7,633 nt of DNA from an uncultured Eubacteriales bacterium. GTDB taxonomy: Bacteria > Bacillota > Clostridia > Oscillospirales > Acutalibacteraceae. Shown here in pieces: positions 1-5,788 of the stretch. The stretch is taken from assembly GCA_900321195.1 (NCBI GenBank), contig ONVG01000098.1, positions 1 to 7,633 of the forward strand, given 5' to 3'. Below the pieces are notes generated by a model. That model did not search any database and was not told the DNA's origin. It saw nothing but the letters and a program-made list of their open reading frames with translations. Numbering within the stretch: the stretch's first letter is position 1; each line of letters begins with the position of its first letter. A program made the translations under genes and the position numbers.

Positions 1-374
1 CCGACAGGAAGATAAATTCCGGAAAGCTTATGGACAATATCCTTGCAAATGCATATCTTTCACTTCCGTTCATGCCCGGCGAGCTTACAGAGCTTATAAA
101 AAGCATAGACAGCAAGCATAAAAGCAAAGAAAAGCTTGAATATGAGGACGTAAAGTTTGACATATCGGGATTTCGATTATGCGATGAAATAAGAGTGACA
201 AATGAGGAGATAGACATTTTCCGCTCACTTGTAAATAAAGGTGAAACGGAAAATAAACGGGCAGTTCCGTATATAAACGCTCTTAACAGAAAGCTTAGAA
301 AACTGAGAAAAAGACCCGCGATAAAATATGTTATCAATGAGGGTTACAGGTTGGTGAAGATTAACAATGAATAA
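1..374 (+). CDS. OmpR-like response regulator, C-terminal part (5' end outside window)
   Basis: The reading frame is open from base 3 to the stop at 372-374, so the gene is cut by the window edge; the ATG at 30 lies inside the receiver domain and is not a credible start. The stretch AYLSLPF followed by ELTELI matches the beta5-alpha5 end of a receiver domain (family pattern DYL-x-KPF...EL), but the invariant Lys is Leu here. After a charged linker comes a winged-helix DNA-binding domain of the OmpR type: TNEEIDIFRSLV as helix 1, YINALNRKLRKL as the recognition helix, and YVINEGYRL as the wing. The segment normally forming helix 2 appears shortened to about ten charged residues. The gene overlaps the kinase homologue by 8 bp, as partner genes of a two-component system do. 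The family assignment is firm; whether the protein is phosphorylated is doubtful because of the missing Lys, and the phosphoacceptor Asp lies outside the window. Confidence 0.75.
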   Translation, partial: DRKINSGKLMDNILANAYLSLPFMPGELTELIKSIDSKHKSKEKLEYEDVKFDISGFRLCDEIRVTNEEIDIFRSLVNKGETENKRAVPYINALNRKLRKLRKRPAIKYVINEGYRLVKINNE

Positions 375-1581
375 AGCGAGAAAGAAATTTATATTTTATG
401 CAGAGCTTGCCATATTCGTACTGCTCACCGTTTTGCTGTCCGTGATAAATGTTATAAACTTTTCAATGGTGAGTGATGATGCGGATCATCTTACAGAGAT
501 GATATCAAACGGACACGGCACTATGAAAAAGATAAAAAAGAATGACAACGCTCAGATGAAATACGGCAATAAGGAAAGATTCGGTCCGATGGGACCCGAT
601 GCGCCGGACATGACTTTTTCAATAAGGTATTTCACATACGCCTTTGACAGTGACGGAAACGCCGAACAGATAGAGTACATGATATCCGCATTCAGCGAAG
701 AAGAAGCCGAGAGCCTTGCAAGAAGTCTTATAAACGGCTCAACAGGCTGGACGAGGGGAACATACCGCTACAGGGTTTATGAAGATAACGGACGCACATT
801 CGTAACAGTCATAGACCAGTCGAGAGAGCTTCTCCCGTGTTACAGAATACTTATAACGTCAGCTATCGGAGAGGCAGGAATACTTGCAATAAGCCTTCTG
901 TTCCTTATGATGATAGGAAAGAAGCTTTTCAAGCCGGTAGAGGAAGCGGACAGAAAACAGAAGCAGTTCATAGCAAAGCTTGAAAGTCAGTTCAAGATGC
1001 CGCTTACGGTCATAAATGCAAATACAGAGATAATCGAAAAGGAAAAAGGCTCGGACGAGATAACGAAGTCTATAAACAGACAGGTAAGAAAGATGACGGG
1101 ACTTGTCAGGGAGCTAAGAGAGCTTTCTGTATTTGAAGAATCCGATATCGTAATATCAAAGACAGATGTATCTGATATTTTGAATTCGGTTATCGATATC
1201 AACAGCGAAAAGTTCAGTGAAAAGGGTATCGGGCTGAGTCAGAATATACAGTCGGGAGTGATATTCAGAGGTGACGAGGAAGGAATAAGAAAGGTAATAT
1301 CGGAGCTTATTTCCAACTCATTGAAATTTGCGCTGTCAAAGGCGGAGTTCACTCTTGAAAAGAATAACGACAGGATAAAGATAGTCCAGACAAACGATAC
1401 AGACCTTCCCGACGGAAGCTGTGACCAGATATTCGACCGTTTCACACGCCTTGACAACGCATCGGATAAGGAAGGCGCAGGACTTGGGCTTTCATATGTC
1501 AAGGACATAGTAAAGGCGCATAACGGACGCATAAGCGCAGACGTAAGCAAAGGAATATTTAAAATAACTATAGATCTGTAA
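367..1581 (+). CDS. Membrane sensor histidine kinase homologue lacking the phosphoacceptor histidine
   Basis: This 404-aa protein has sensor-kinase architecture. A transmembrane helix spans about residues 9-31, an extracytoplasmic sensor domain about 32-158, and a second transmembrane helix about 160-184. A DHp-like two-helix region (about 196-257) and an HATPase_c domain (about 265-404) follow. The H-box aligns over F201-T214 (FIAKLESQFKMPLT against the family pattern F-x-A-x-x-S-H-E-x-R-T-P-L-T). The His position is Ser207 (codon AGT at 985-987), the next Glu is Gln208, and the Thr of the HExxT phosphatase motif is Met211. The N-box Asn is kept (N317), the F-box is IFDRFTRLD (355-363) and the G2 box GAGLGLS (370-376) is intact. 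The G1 box is reduced to TNDTD (342-346), a form also found in active Firmicutes kinases. The protein may bind ATP but cannot autophosphorylate on the usual His. It overlaps the upstream regulator by 8 bp; the next gene starts 13 bp downstream. Confidence 0.85.
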   Translation: MNKARKKFIFYAELAIFVLLTVLLSVINVINFSMVSDDADHLTEMISNGHGTMKKIKKNDNAQMKYGNKERFGPMGPDAPDMTFSIRYFTYAFDSDGNAEQIEYMISAFSEEEAESLARSLINGSTGWTRGTYRYRVYEDNGRTFVTVIDQSRELLPCYRILITSAIGEAGILAISLLFLMMIGKKLFKPVEEADRKQKQFIAKLESQFKMPLTVINANTEIIEKEKGSDEITKSINRQVRKMTGLVRELRELSVFEESDIVISKTDVSDILNSVIDINSEKFSEKGIGLSQNIQSGVIFRGDEEGIRKVISELISNSLKFALSKAEFTLEKNNDRIKIVQTNDTDLPDGSCDQIFDRFTRLDNASDKEGAGLGLSYVKDIVKAHNGRISADVSKGIFKITIDL

Positions 1582-1594
1582 AGAAGGTGAGTAT

Positions 1595-2302
1595 ATGTCA
1601 GCCGCAGAAAAACCGATCGTAGTAATGAAAAGATATGAGATGAAATACATAATGTCTCCGGAGCAGACAGAGTATTTCAAAAAGAGTGTTGAAGGTCATA
1701 TGAAGATAGACAAATTCGGACTAACATCCATAGCTTCACTTTATTACGATACCCCGAATTACAGGCTTATAAGAACATCTGTAGAAAAGCCGGCGTTCAA
1801 GGAGAAGATAAGACTGAGGTCATACGGCATAGCGACAGATACTTCACCGGTATTCTTAGAGCTTAAACGCAAGGCATACGGGATAGTCTATAAAAGGCGC
1901 GTACAGTCAACGATACCGCTCGTAAAGAAATTCTTTGACTGTGAAGGCGATATATGCGCCGGCGGTCAGATAAACAGAGAGATAACCGCATTCCGTGACT
2001 ATTATCAGACACTTGTGCCGGCATGCATGATAATATACGACAGAGTGGCATATTTCCAGCCTGACGGAGACCTCAGACTGACAATAGACCACAATCCACG
2101 TTACAGATATGAAGATCTTGACCTGAGATGTTCAATGGACGGCACATCACTTCTGAAAGACGGATATACTATACTTGAAGTCAAGGTACAGCAGGCAGTT
2201 CCGCTGTGGCTTTCGGATATCCTTACAAAAGGCAGGATATATAAAGGCAGCTTTTCCAAATACGGAGAAGCCTACAGACAGCAGTTGTTAAAAGTTAAAT
2301 GA
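1595..2302 (+). CDS. VTC-domain protein, polyphosphate polymerase-like
   Basis: This 235-aa soluble protein is essentially one VTC domain, the tunnel fold of yeast Vtc4 that makes polyphosphate from ATP. Visible family motifs are RYEMKY (13-18), YYDT (50-53), KIRLRSYG (71-78), FLELKRK (87-93), KRR (100-102), YDR (148-150), LRLTID (160-165), ILEVK (193-197) and FSKY (220-223). The basic residues K71, R73, R75, K91, R150, R161 and K222 and the acidic E195 correspond in kind to the phosphate- and metal-binding residues of the family, so the tunnel looks intact. A ribosome binding site (AAGGTGA, 1584-1590) fits the ATG at 1595; an internal ATG at 1625 has no such site. The gene follows the kinase homologue by 13 bp and is coupled to the DUF4956 gene. 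The family is clear. Polyphosphate synthesis by this bacterial branch is inference; another anionic polymer or nucleotide substrate is possible. Confidence 0.85.
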   Translation: MSAAEKPIVVMKRYEMKYIMSPEQTEYFKKSVEGHMKIDKFGLTSIASLYYDTPNYRLIRTSVEKPAFKEKIRLRSYGIATDTSPVFLELKRKAYGIVYKRRVQSTIPLVKKFFDCEGDICAGGQINREITAFRDYYQTLVPACMIIYDRVAYFQPDGDLRLTIDHNPRYRYEDLDLRCSMDGTSLLKDGYTILEVKVQQAVPLWLSDILTKGRIYKGSFSKYGEAYRQQLLKVK

Positions 2303-2316
2303 AAGGACAGAATATT

Positions 2317-3003
2317 ATGTTTGATTCTATTTACCAATCCACCATCACGACTGCGCAGATAACTTCATCGCAGTTCTTTATAATGGCAGCGGCTGCCATA
2401 GTCACAGGCTTTATATATGCATGGCTGATATCATTCAAGATACGCTCAAAAAAGCGTTTCTTTATCGTAACAGCGATAGTTCCGTTTGTTGTAGCGGCAG
2501 TTATAACCTTTGTAAACGGAAATATAGGCGCAGGCGTTGCAATAGGCGGCGCATTCAGTCTTATACGCTTCCGTTCAGCGCAGGGCAGCGCCGATGAAAT
2601 AGCCGCAATACTCATAGCAATGGGCTCAGGCATAGCATTCGGCATGGGTTACATAGCATACGGCGTTATAATAATGCTTGGCATGGCGGCAGTTTTCCTT
2701 GTACTTTCGATGCTCCCGATATTCGAGCATAAGAGCATGTCAGAGGAAAGGATGCTCCGCATAACCATTCCCGAATCACTTGAATACTCAGGCGCATTTG
2801 ACGATACATTCAAGCACTATCTGAAAAGCTATGAAAATGCAGGAGTAAAGACAACAGGCATGGGTTCAATGTTCAGGCTTTCGTTCAAAATAGTTATGAA
2901 AGATCCGGCTGAAGAAAAGGAATTTATAGACGAGCTGAGAACAAGGAACGGCAACCTTGAAATATCTGTTCTTCCTTATACAGAGCAGCAAAATCAATTA
3001 TGA
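2317..3003 (+). CDS. DUF4956 family membrane protein
   Basis: I recognise the DUF4956 family, whose biochemical function is unknown to me. From the ATG at 2317 the protein has 228 residues. Hydrophobic segments lie at about 20-40 and 48-66, and a long glycine- and alanine-rich hydrophobic region runs from about 70 to 135, probably two more membrane passes. The family signature is FSLIRFRSAQGSADEI (80-95), followed by the Gly-rich GSGIAFGMGY (103-112). A cytoplasmic-looking alpha/beta domain of about 85 residues closes the protein. An in-frame ATG at 2299 overlaps the VTC stop (ATGA), but the purine-rich AAAGGA at 2302-2307 lies 9 bp before 2317, so I prefer the later start; the longer form adds 6 residues. 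DUF4956 genes commonly neighbour VTC-domain genes, so a joint membrane-linked role, such as export or anchoring of the polymer, is plausible but inferred. Confidence 0.85.
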   Translation: MFDSIYQSTITTAQITSSQFFIMAAAAIVTGFIYAWLISFKIRSKKRFFIVTAIVPFVVAAVITFVNGNIGAGVAIGGAFSLIRFRSAQGSADEIAAILIAMGSGIAFGMGYIAYGVIIMLGMAAVFLVLSMLPIFEHKSMSEERMLRITIPESLEYSGAFDDTFKHYLKSYENAGVKTTGMGSMFRLSFKIVMKDPAEEKEFIDELRTRNGNLEISVLPYTEQQNQL

Positions 3004-3009
3004 TATAAT

Positions 3010-3025
3010 GCAAAGTATTATTTGC
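3010..3025 (+). terminator. Weak AT-rich hairpin just after the DUF4956 stop
   Basis: GCAAA (3010-3014) can pair with TTTGC (3021-3025) over a 6-nt loop, followed by TTACTTTTG. The stem is only 5 bp, so this is a weak terminator candidate at best. The rest of 3026-3071 shows nothing recognisable. Confidence 0.2.
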
Positions 3026-3071
3026 TTACTTTTGAGTTGTCAATGTCAGCGAATACAGGAAGAAGGGCGCG

Positions 3072-3111
3072 GGGGGGAAACCTATTTTTCGCAGGAAAAG
3101 GGTTTCTCCCC
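3072..3111. terminator. Long hairpin between convergent genes, possible bidirectional terminator
   Basis: GGGGGGAAACC (3072-3082) pairs with GGTTTCTCCCC (3101-3111): 11 bp with one G-T wobble. The loop itself folds further, TTTTC (3086-3090) with GAAAA (3095-3099) around GCAG. It lies between the stops of the DUF4956 gene and the convergent Crp/Fnr-like gene. Neither strand has a clean T-run after the stem, so it is not a textbook intrinsic terminator and may instead stop RNA decay or need a factor. Confidence 0.5.
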
Positions 3112-3121
3112 GATATTTATA

Positions 3122-3748
3122 TCATAATAGCTTGACAGTTTTTCCTTTTGATGATATTATATTTTCGTTGTTCAGTTTTTTAAGCTCACGCATCATAGCG
3201 CTTCTGTCAGCGCATATATATCCTGCAAGGTCGGAAAGCGGTACGGGCAGTTTAAGCTCCTTGCTTTCGTATATTTCATAAAGATATCCGAAATAAGTCA
3301 GCAGCTTGTCACGTATCGTTCTTTGGGAAAGTATGTCAATATGTATCTGATTTCTGCATGAACATGCCGTTATGACATTATTGATAAACTTTTGGTGAGC
3401 ATTGCAGTTTCCTTTGTAGCTTTCGACGATTTTTGAGTGGTCGAAGAACAAAACGCTGCAATGCTTTTTTGCTGTGACATTGTATAAATTTACATTTGTA
3501 TTCGGTGAAAGCCTGCTTCCGAAAATGCTCCCCGCTTCATAATAATCTATTATATTTTCTTCACCCGAATTATTTATGCTCACAAGATATGCAAGACCTT
3601 CAAGTATGATACAGGTTTCATAGCTTTCGGGCGAGAACGAGAGTATAGTCTCCGCTCTTTTGAATACCCTTTCATCCGCTTCAAGAGTCTTGTAAAGACT
3701 TACCCTTTCGGATGTGTTCATACCGTTAAAAACTGAATATTTATTCAT
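3122..3748 (-). CDS. Crp/Fnr-family transcriptional regulator
   Basis: The 208-aa length and layout fit the Crp/Fnr family. A cNMP-type beta-roll occupies about residues 20-105 (IILEGLAYLV, then YYEAGSIFGSRL), a dimerisation helix about 115-160 with the typical SQRTIRDKLLTYF, and a winged HTH about 166-208 (LPVPLSDLAGYICADRSAMMRELKKL). The GE...R(S/T)A phosphate cassette that binds cAMP is absent, so cAMP is an unlikely ligand. Six Cys residues (46, 97, 115, 129, 131, 179) do not form the N-terminal FNR iron-sulfur pattern, so any redox sensing would use another arrangement. The recognition helix keeps the two Arg of CRP (R182, R187) but has Ser183 where CRP and FNR have Glu. The start at 3748 has AGAGGGAG (3755-3762) 6 bp upstream. 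It is transcribed away from nrdD across a shared 147-bp region with a perfect 16-bp dyad, so control of nrdD and autoregulation are the likeliest roles (inference). Confidence 0.85.
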   Translation of the reverse strand: MNKYSVFNGMNTSERVSLYKTLEADERVFKRAETILSFSPESYETCIILEGLAYLVSINNSGEENIIDYYEAGSIFGSRLSPNTNVNLYNVTAKKHCSVLFFDHSKIVESYKGNCNAHQKFINNVITACSCRNQIHIDILSQRTIRDKLLTYFGYLYEIYESKELKLPVPLSDLAGYICADRSAMMRELKKLNNENIISSKGKTVKLL

Positions 3749-3757
3749 ATTTTTCTC

Positions 3758-3773
3758 CCTCTACATAATGTGC
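3758..3773. promoter_or_regulatory. Second, weaker NrdR-box candidate
   Basis: CCTCTACATAATGTGC matches 11 of 16 consensus positions and 8 of 10 in the core. Its centre is 32 bp from that of the strong box, about three helical turns, which is the spacing known for paired NrdR boxes. It overlaps the ribosome binding site region of the Crp/Fnr-like gene. On its own it would not be convincing; the spacing is what supports it. Confidence 0.4.
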
Positions 3774-3789
3774 CGTATTTTTGTGCAAA

Positions 3790-3805
3790 ACGCTATATAT
3801 TGTAT
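3790..3805. promoter_or_regulatory. NrdR box (strong match)
   Basis: ACGCTATATATTGTAT agrees with 14 of 16 positions of the NrdR consensus aCaCwAtATaTwGtgt as I remember it, including the whole core CwAtATaTwG. NrdR is the zinc-finger/ATP-cone repressor of ribonucleotide reductase genes, and the box lies about 100 bp upstream of the nrdD start codon. It also covers the predicted -10 and start site of the divergent Crp/Fnr-like gene, and sits within a possible weak + strand promoter (TTGTGC 3781-3786, TATTAT 3803-3808). The nrdR gene itself is not in the window. Confidence 0.7.
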
Positions 3806-3832
3806 TATACAACAAAATTGTTGCAAATGCAA
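3804..3832 (-). promoter_or_regulatory. Predicted sigma-A promoter of the Crp/Fnr-like gene
   Basis: On the - strand TATAAT occupies 3809-3804, and 17 bp upstream TTGCAT (3832-3827) matches three of six -35 positions. The predicted start is near 3797, giving a leader of about 48 nt. The -35 falls inside the 3819-3834 dyad, a second dyad fills the spacer, and a NrdR-box match covers the -10 and start site. Confidence 0.45.
3810..3823. promoter_or_regulatory. Second dyad overlapping the main operator
   Basis: CAACAA-AA-TTGTTG is a perfect 6-2-6 inverted repeat sharing TTGTTG with the adjacent dyad. It occupies the spacer of the predicted regulator promoter, directly next to its -10 box. It could be an autoregulatory site or a spare register for the same protein; it may also be an incidental result of the AT-rich repeats here. 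Confidence 0.35.
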
Positions 3833-3834
3833 CA
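3819..3834. promoter_or_regulatory. 16-bp perfect dyad, probable Crp/Fnr-type operator
   Basis: TGTTGCAAATGCAACA is a perfect 7-2-7 inverted repeat, the size of CRP/FNR sites (half-site TGTTG with N6, compare TGTGA-N6-TCACA). Its centre (3826.5) lies 41.5 bp upstream of the start site predicted from the nrdD -10 box, exactly the class II activator position. It also covers the -35 of the divergent regulator gene. Confidence 0.6.
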
Positions 3835-3855
3835 TGCAAATGGCAAATAATGATA

Positions 3856-3861
3856 TATAAT
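3856..3861 (+). promoter_or_regulatory. nrdD promoter -10 box without a recognisable -35
   Basis: A perfect TATAAT lies 40 bp before the nrdD start codon, predicting a start near 3868. At 17 bp upstream the sequence is CATGCA, a poor -35, and there is no extended -10 TG. An activator-dependent promoter is expected, and a 16-bp dyad lies at -41.5. Confidence 0.6.
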
Positions 3862-3895
3862 TAGTATCGAACTTTTAACGAATGGAGATGTCACG

Positions 3896-5788
3896 ATGAG
3901 AATAATAAAAAGAAATTCTTCTGAGGAGACCTTTAACGGAGGGAAAATAGTCAATGCAGTAACAAAGGCTAACAACGCATCCGACAGACGTTATCTCACT
4001 CCCGAACAGATACAGGATATTGCAGAATATGTTGAATATAAATGTTCAAAGATGGGCAGAGCAGTATCTGTAGAAGAGATACAGGATATGGTAGAAGATC
4101 AGATAATGTCAAAGGGCGCGTTCGAGCTTGCAAGGAATTATGTAAAATATCGTTATAACCGCTCACTCATCCGCCGCTCAAACACAACGGATAATAAGAT
4201 ACTCAGTCTTATAGAGTGCAACAACGAGGAAGTAAAGCAGGAAAATTCCAACAAGAACCCGACTGTAAACAGCGTGCAGAGAGATTATATGGCAGGCGAG
4301 GTAAGCAAGGACCTTACAAAGAGGATACTTCTTCCGAATGACATAGTAGACGCTCACGAAAAGGGTATAATCCACTTCCACGACAGCGATTATTTTGCAC
4401 AGCACATGCATAACTGTGACCTTGTAAATCTTGATGATATGCTCCAGAACGGTACTGTAATAAGCGAAACGCTTATAGAAAAGCCGCACAGCTTCTCTAC
4501 AGCCTGTAATATAGCAACACAGATAATCGCTCAGGTAGCGAGCAACCAGTACGGCGGTCAGAGCATAAGCCTTGCGCACCTTGCGCCTTTCGTTCAGATA
4601 TCAAGAGAAAAGATAAGACGCGAATTTCTTGCAGAGCTTGAAGAAATGGGCGTGAACATACCTGAGGAAACTGTAAGCAATATAGTAGAGGAAAGACTCC
4701 GCAAGGAGATAACAAAGGGCGTACAGACTATACAGTATCAGGTAGTAACACTTCTCACAACAAACGGACAGGCACCCTTTGTAACAGTATTCATGTATCT
4801 CAACGAGGCAAGGAACGAGCAGGAGAAAAAAGACCTTGCAATGATAATCGAGGAAACTCTCCGCCAGCGTCATACGGGCGTAAAGAACGAGGACGGCGTA
4901 TGGATAACGCCGGCATTCCCGAAGCTCATATATGTTCTTGAGCCTGACAATATCACAAAGGACGGCAAGTACTGGTATCTCACAGAGCTTGCGGCAAAAT
5001 GTACGGCAAAGAGAATGGTACCCGATTATATATCAGAAAAGGTAATGCTCAAAAACAAGGTCGATAAGAATGGCGAAGGACACTGCTATACATGCATGGG
5101 ATGCAGAAGCTTCCTTACACCTTATGTCGATGCAGAGGGCAAGCCAAAGTATTACGGACGTTTCAATCAGGGAGTAGTTACTGTAAATCTTGTTGATATC
5201 GGTCTTTCGGCGCACAAGGATATGAACGAATTCTGGAAGATATTTGACGAGAGAATGGATCTCTGCCACAGAGCGCTCAGAGCAAGACATGAAAGACTTA
5301 AAGGCACACTTTCGGATGCAGCGCCTATACTCTGGCAGTACGGAGCAATATCAAGACTTAAAAAGGGCGAGCCGATAGACCCGCTGCTTTACGGCGGCTA
5401 TTCGACTATATCTCTCGGCTATGCAGGACTGTGGGAATGCGTTTACAGCCTTATCGAGAAGAAGCTCACCGAGGAAGAGGGCAAACAGCTCGGTCTGGAG
5501 ATAATGAGAAAGCTCAATTCATATTGCGCAAAGTGGAAAAAGGAAGAAAACATCGACTACAGCATTTACGGAACACCGCTTGAAAGCACAACATATAAGT
5601 TTGCAAAATGTCTTCAGAAGCGTTTTGGCATAATAAAGGGCGTAACGGACAAGAACTATATCACAAACAGCTATCATATACATGTTACGGAAGAGATAAA
5701 CGCATTTGACAAGCTCAAGCTTGAATCCGAGTTTCAGACGCTTTCACCGGGCGGAGCTATCAGCTATGTAGAAGTGCCGAATACATAA
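3896..5788 (+). CDS. nrdD: Anaerobic (class III) ribonucleoside-triphosphate reductase, catalytic body without the glycyl-radical domain
   Basis: NrdD reduces ribonucleoside triphosphates to dNTPs in anaerobes using a glycyl radical. The protein starts with an ATP-cone allosteric domain (about 1-95, FNGGKIVNAVTKA at 13-25). The ten-stranded barrel follows, with HFHDSDYFAQHMHNCDLVNL (160-179) and MGCRS (401-405). By alignment from memory with T4 NrdD, C174 and C403 are the two active-site cysteines, and M401 and N424 correspond to Met288 and Asn311 of the formate-using type. The body ends at 630 residues with AISYVEVPNT. Full-length relatives continue for about 100 more residues: a helical linker, a CxxC/CxxC zinc site and the RRTCGYIG radical loop. 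Those last parts sit in the next ORF, in another frame, beginning inside this stop codon (TAATG). The ATG at 3896 has GGAG at 3884-3887. Catalysis should require the second polypeptide. Confidence 0.93.
   Translation: MRIIKRNSSEETFNGGKIVNAVTKANNASDRRYLTPEQIQDIAEYVEYKCSKMGRAVSVEEIQDMVEDQIMSKGAFELARNYVKYRYNRSLIRRSNTTDNKILSLIECNNEEVKQENSNKNPTVNSVQRDYMAGEVSKDLTKRILLPNDIVDAHEKGIIHFHDSDYFAQHMHNCDLVNLDDMLQNGTVISETLIEKPHSFSTACNIATQIIAQVASNQYGGQSISLAHLAPFVQISREKIRREFLAELEEMGVNIPEETVSNIVEERLRKEITKGVQTIQYQVVTLLTTNGQAPFVTVFMYLNEARNEQEKKDLAMIIEETLRQRHTGVKNEDGVWITPAFPKLIYVLEPDNITKDGKYWYLTELAAKCTAKRMVPDYISEKVMLKNKVDKNGEGHCYTCMGCRSFLTPYVDAEGKPKYYGRFNQGVVTVNLVDIGLSAHKDMNEFWKIFDERMDLCHRALRARHERLKGTLSDAAPILWQYGAISRLKKGEPIDPLLYGGYSTISLGYAGLWECVYSLIEKKLTEEEGKQLGLEIMRKLNSYCAKWKKEENIDYSIYGTPLESTTYKFAKCLQKRFGIIKGVTDKNYITNSYHIHVTEEINAFDKLKLESEFQTLSPGGAISYVEVPNT

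Noticed and set aside
1239..1550. 103-aa - strand ORF and other antisense ORFs within the kinase, VTC, nrdD and sigK genes
   Set aside because: They lie opposite clear protein-family genes, show no domain or start signal of their own and are shadows of codon bias.
3823..3848. GCAAAT repeats as iterons or a CRISPR-like array
   Set aside because: Three 6-bp copies with unequal spacing (13 and 7 bp) in a promoter region; no origin or array context.
3848..3863. Possible third NrdR box over the nrdD -10 region
   Set aside because: Only about 9 of 16 positions match, the flanking C and G are missing, and the distance to the strong box (58 bp) is not a whole number of helical turns.
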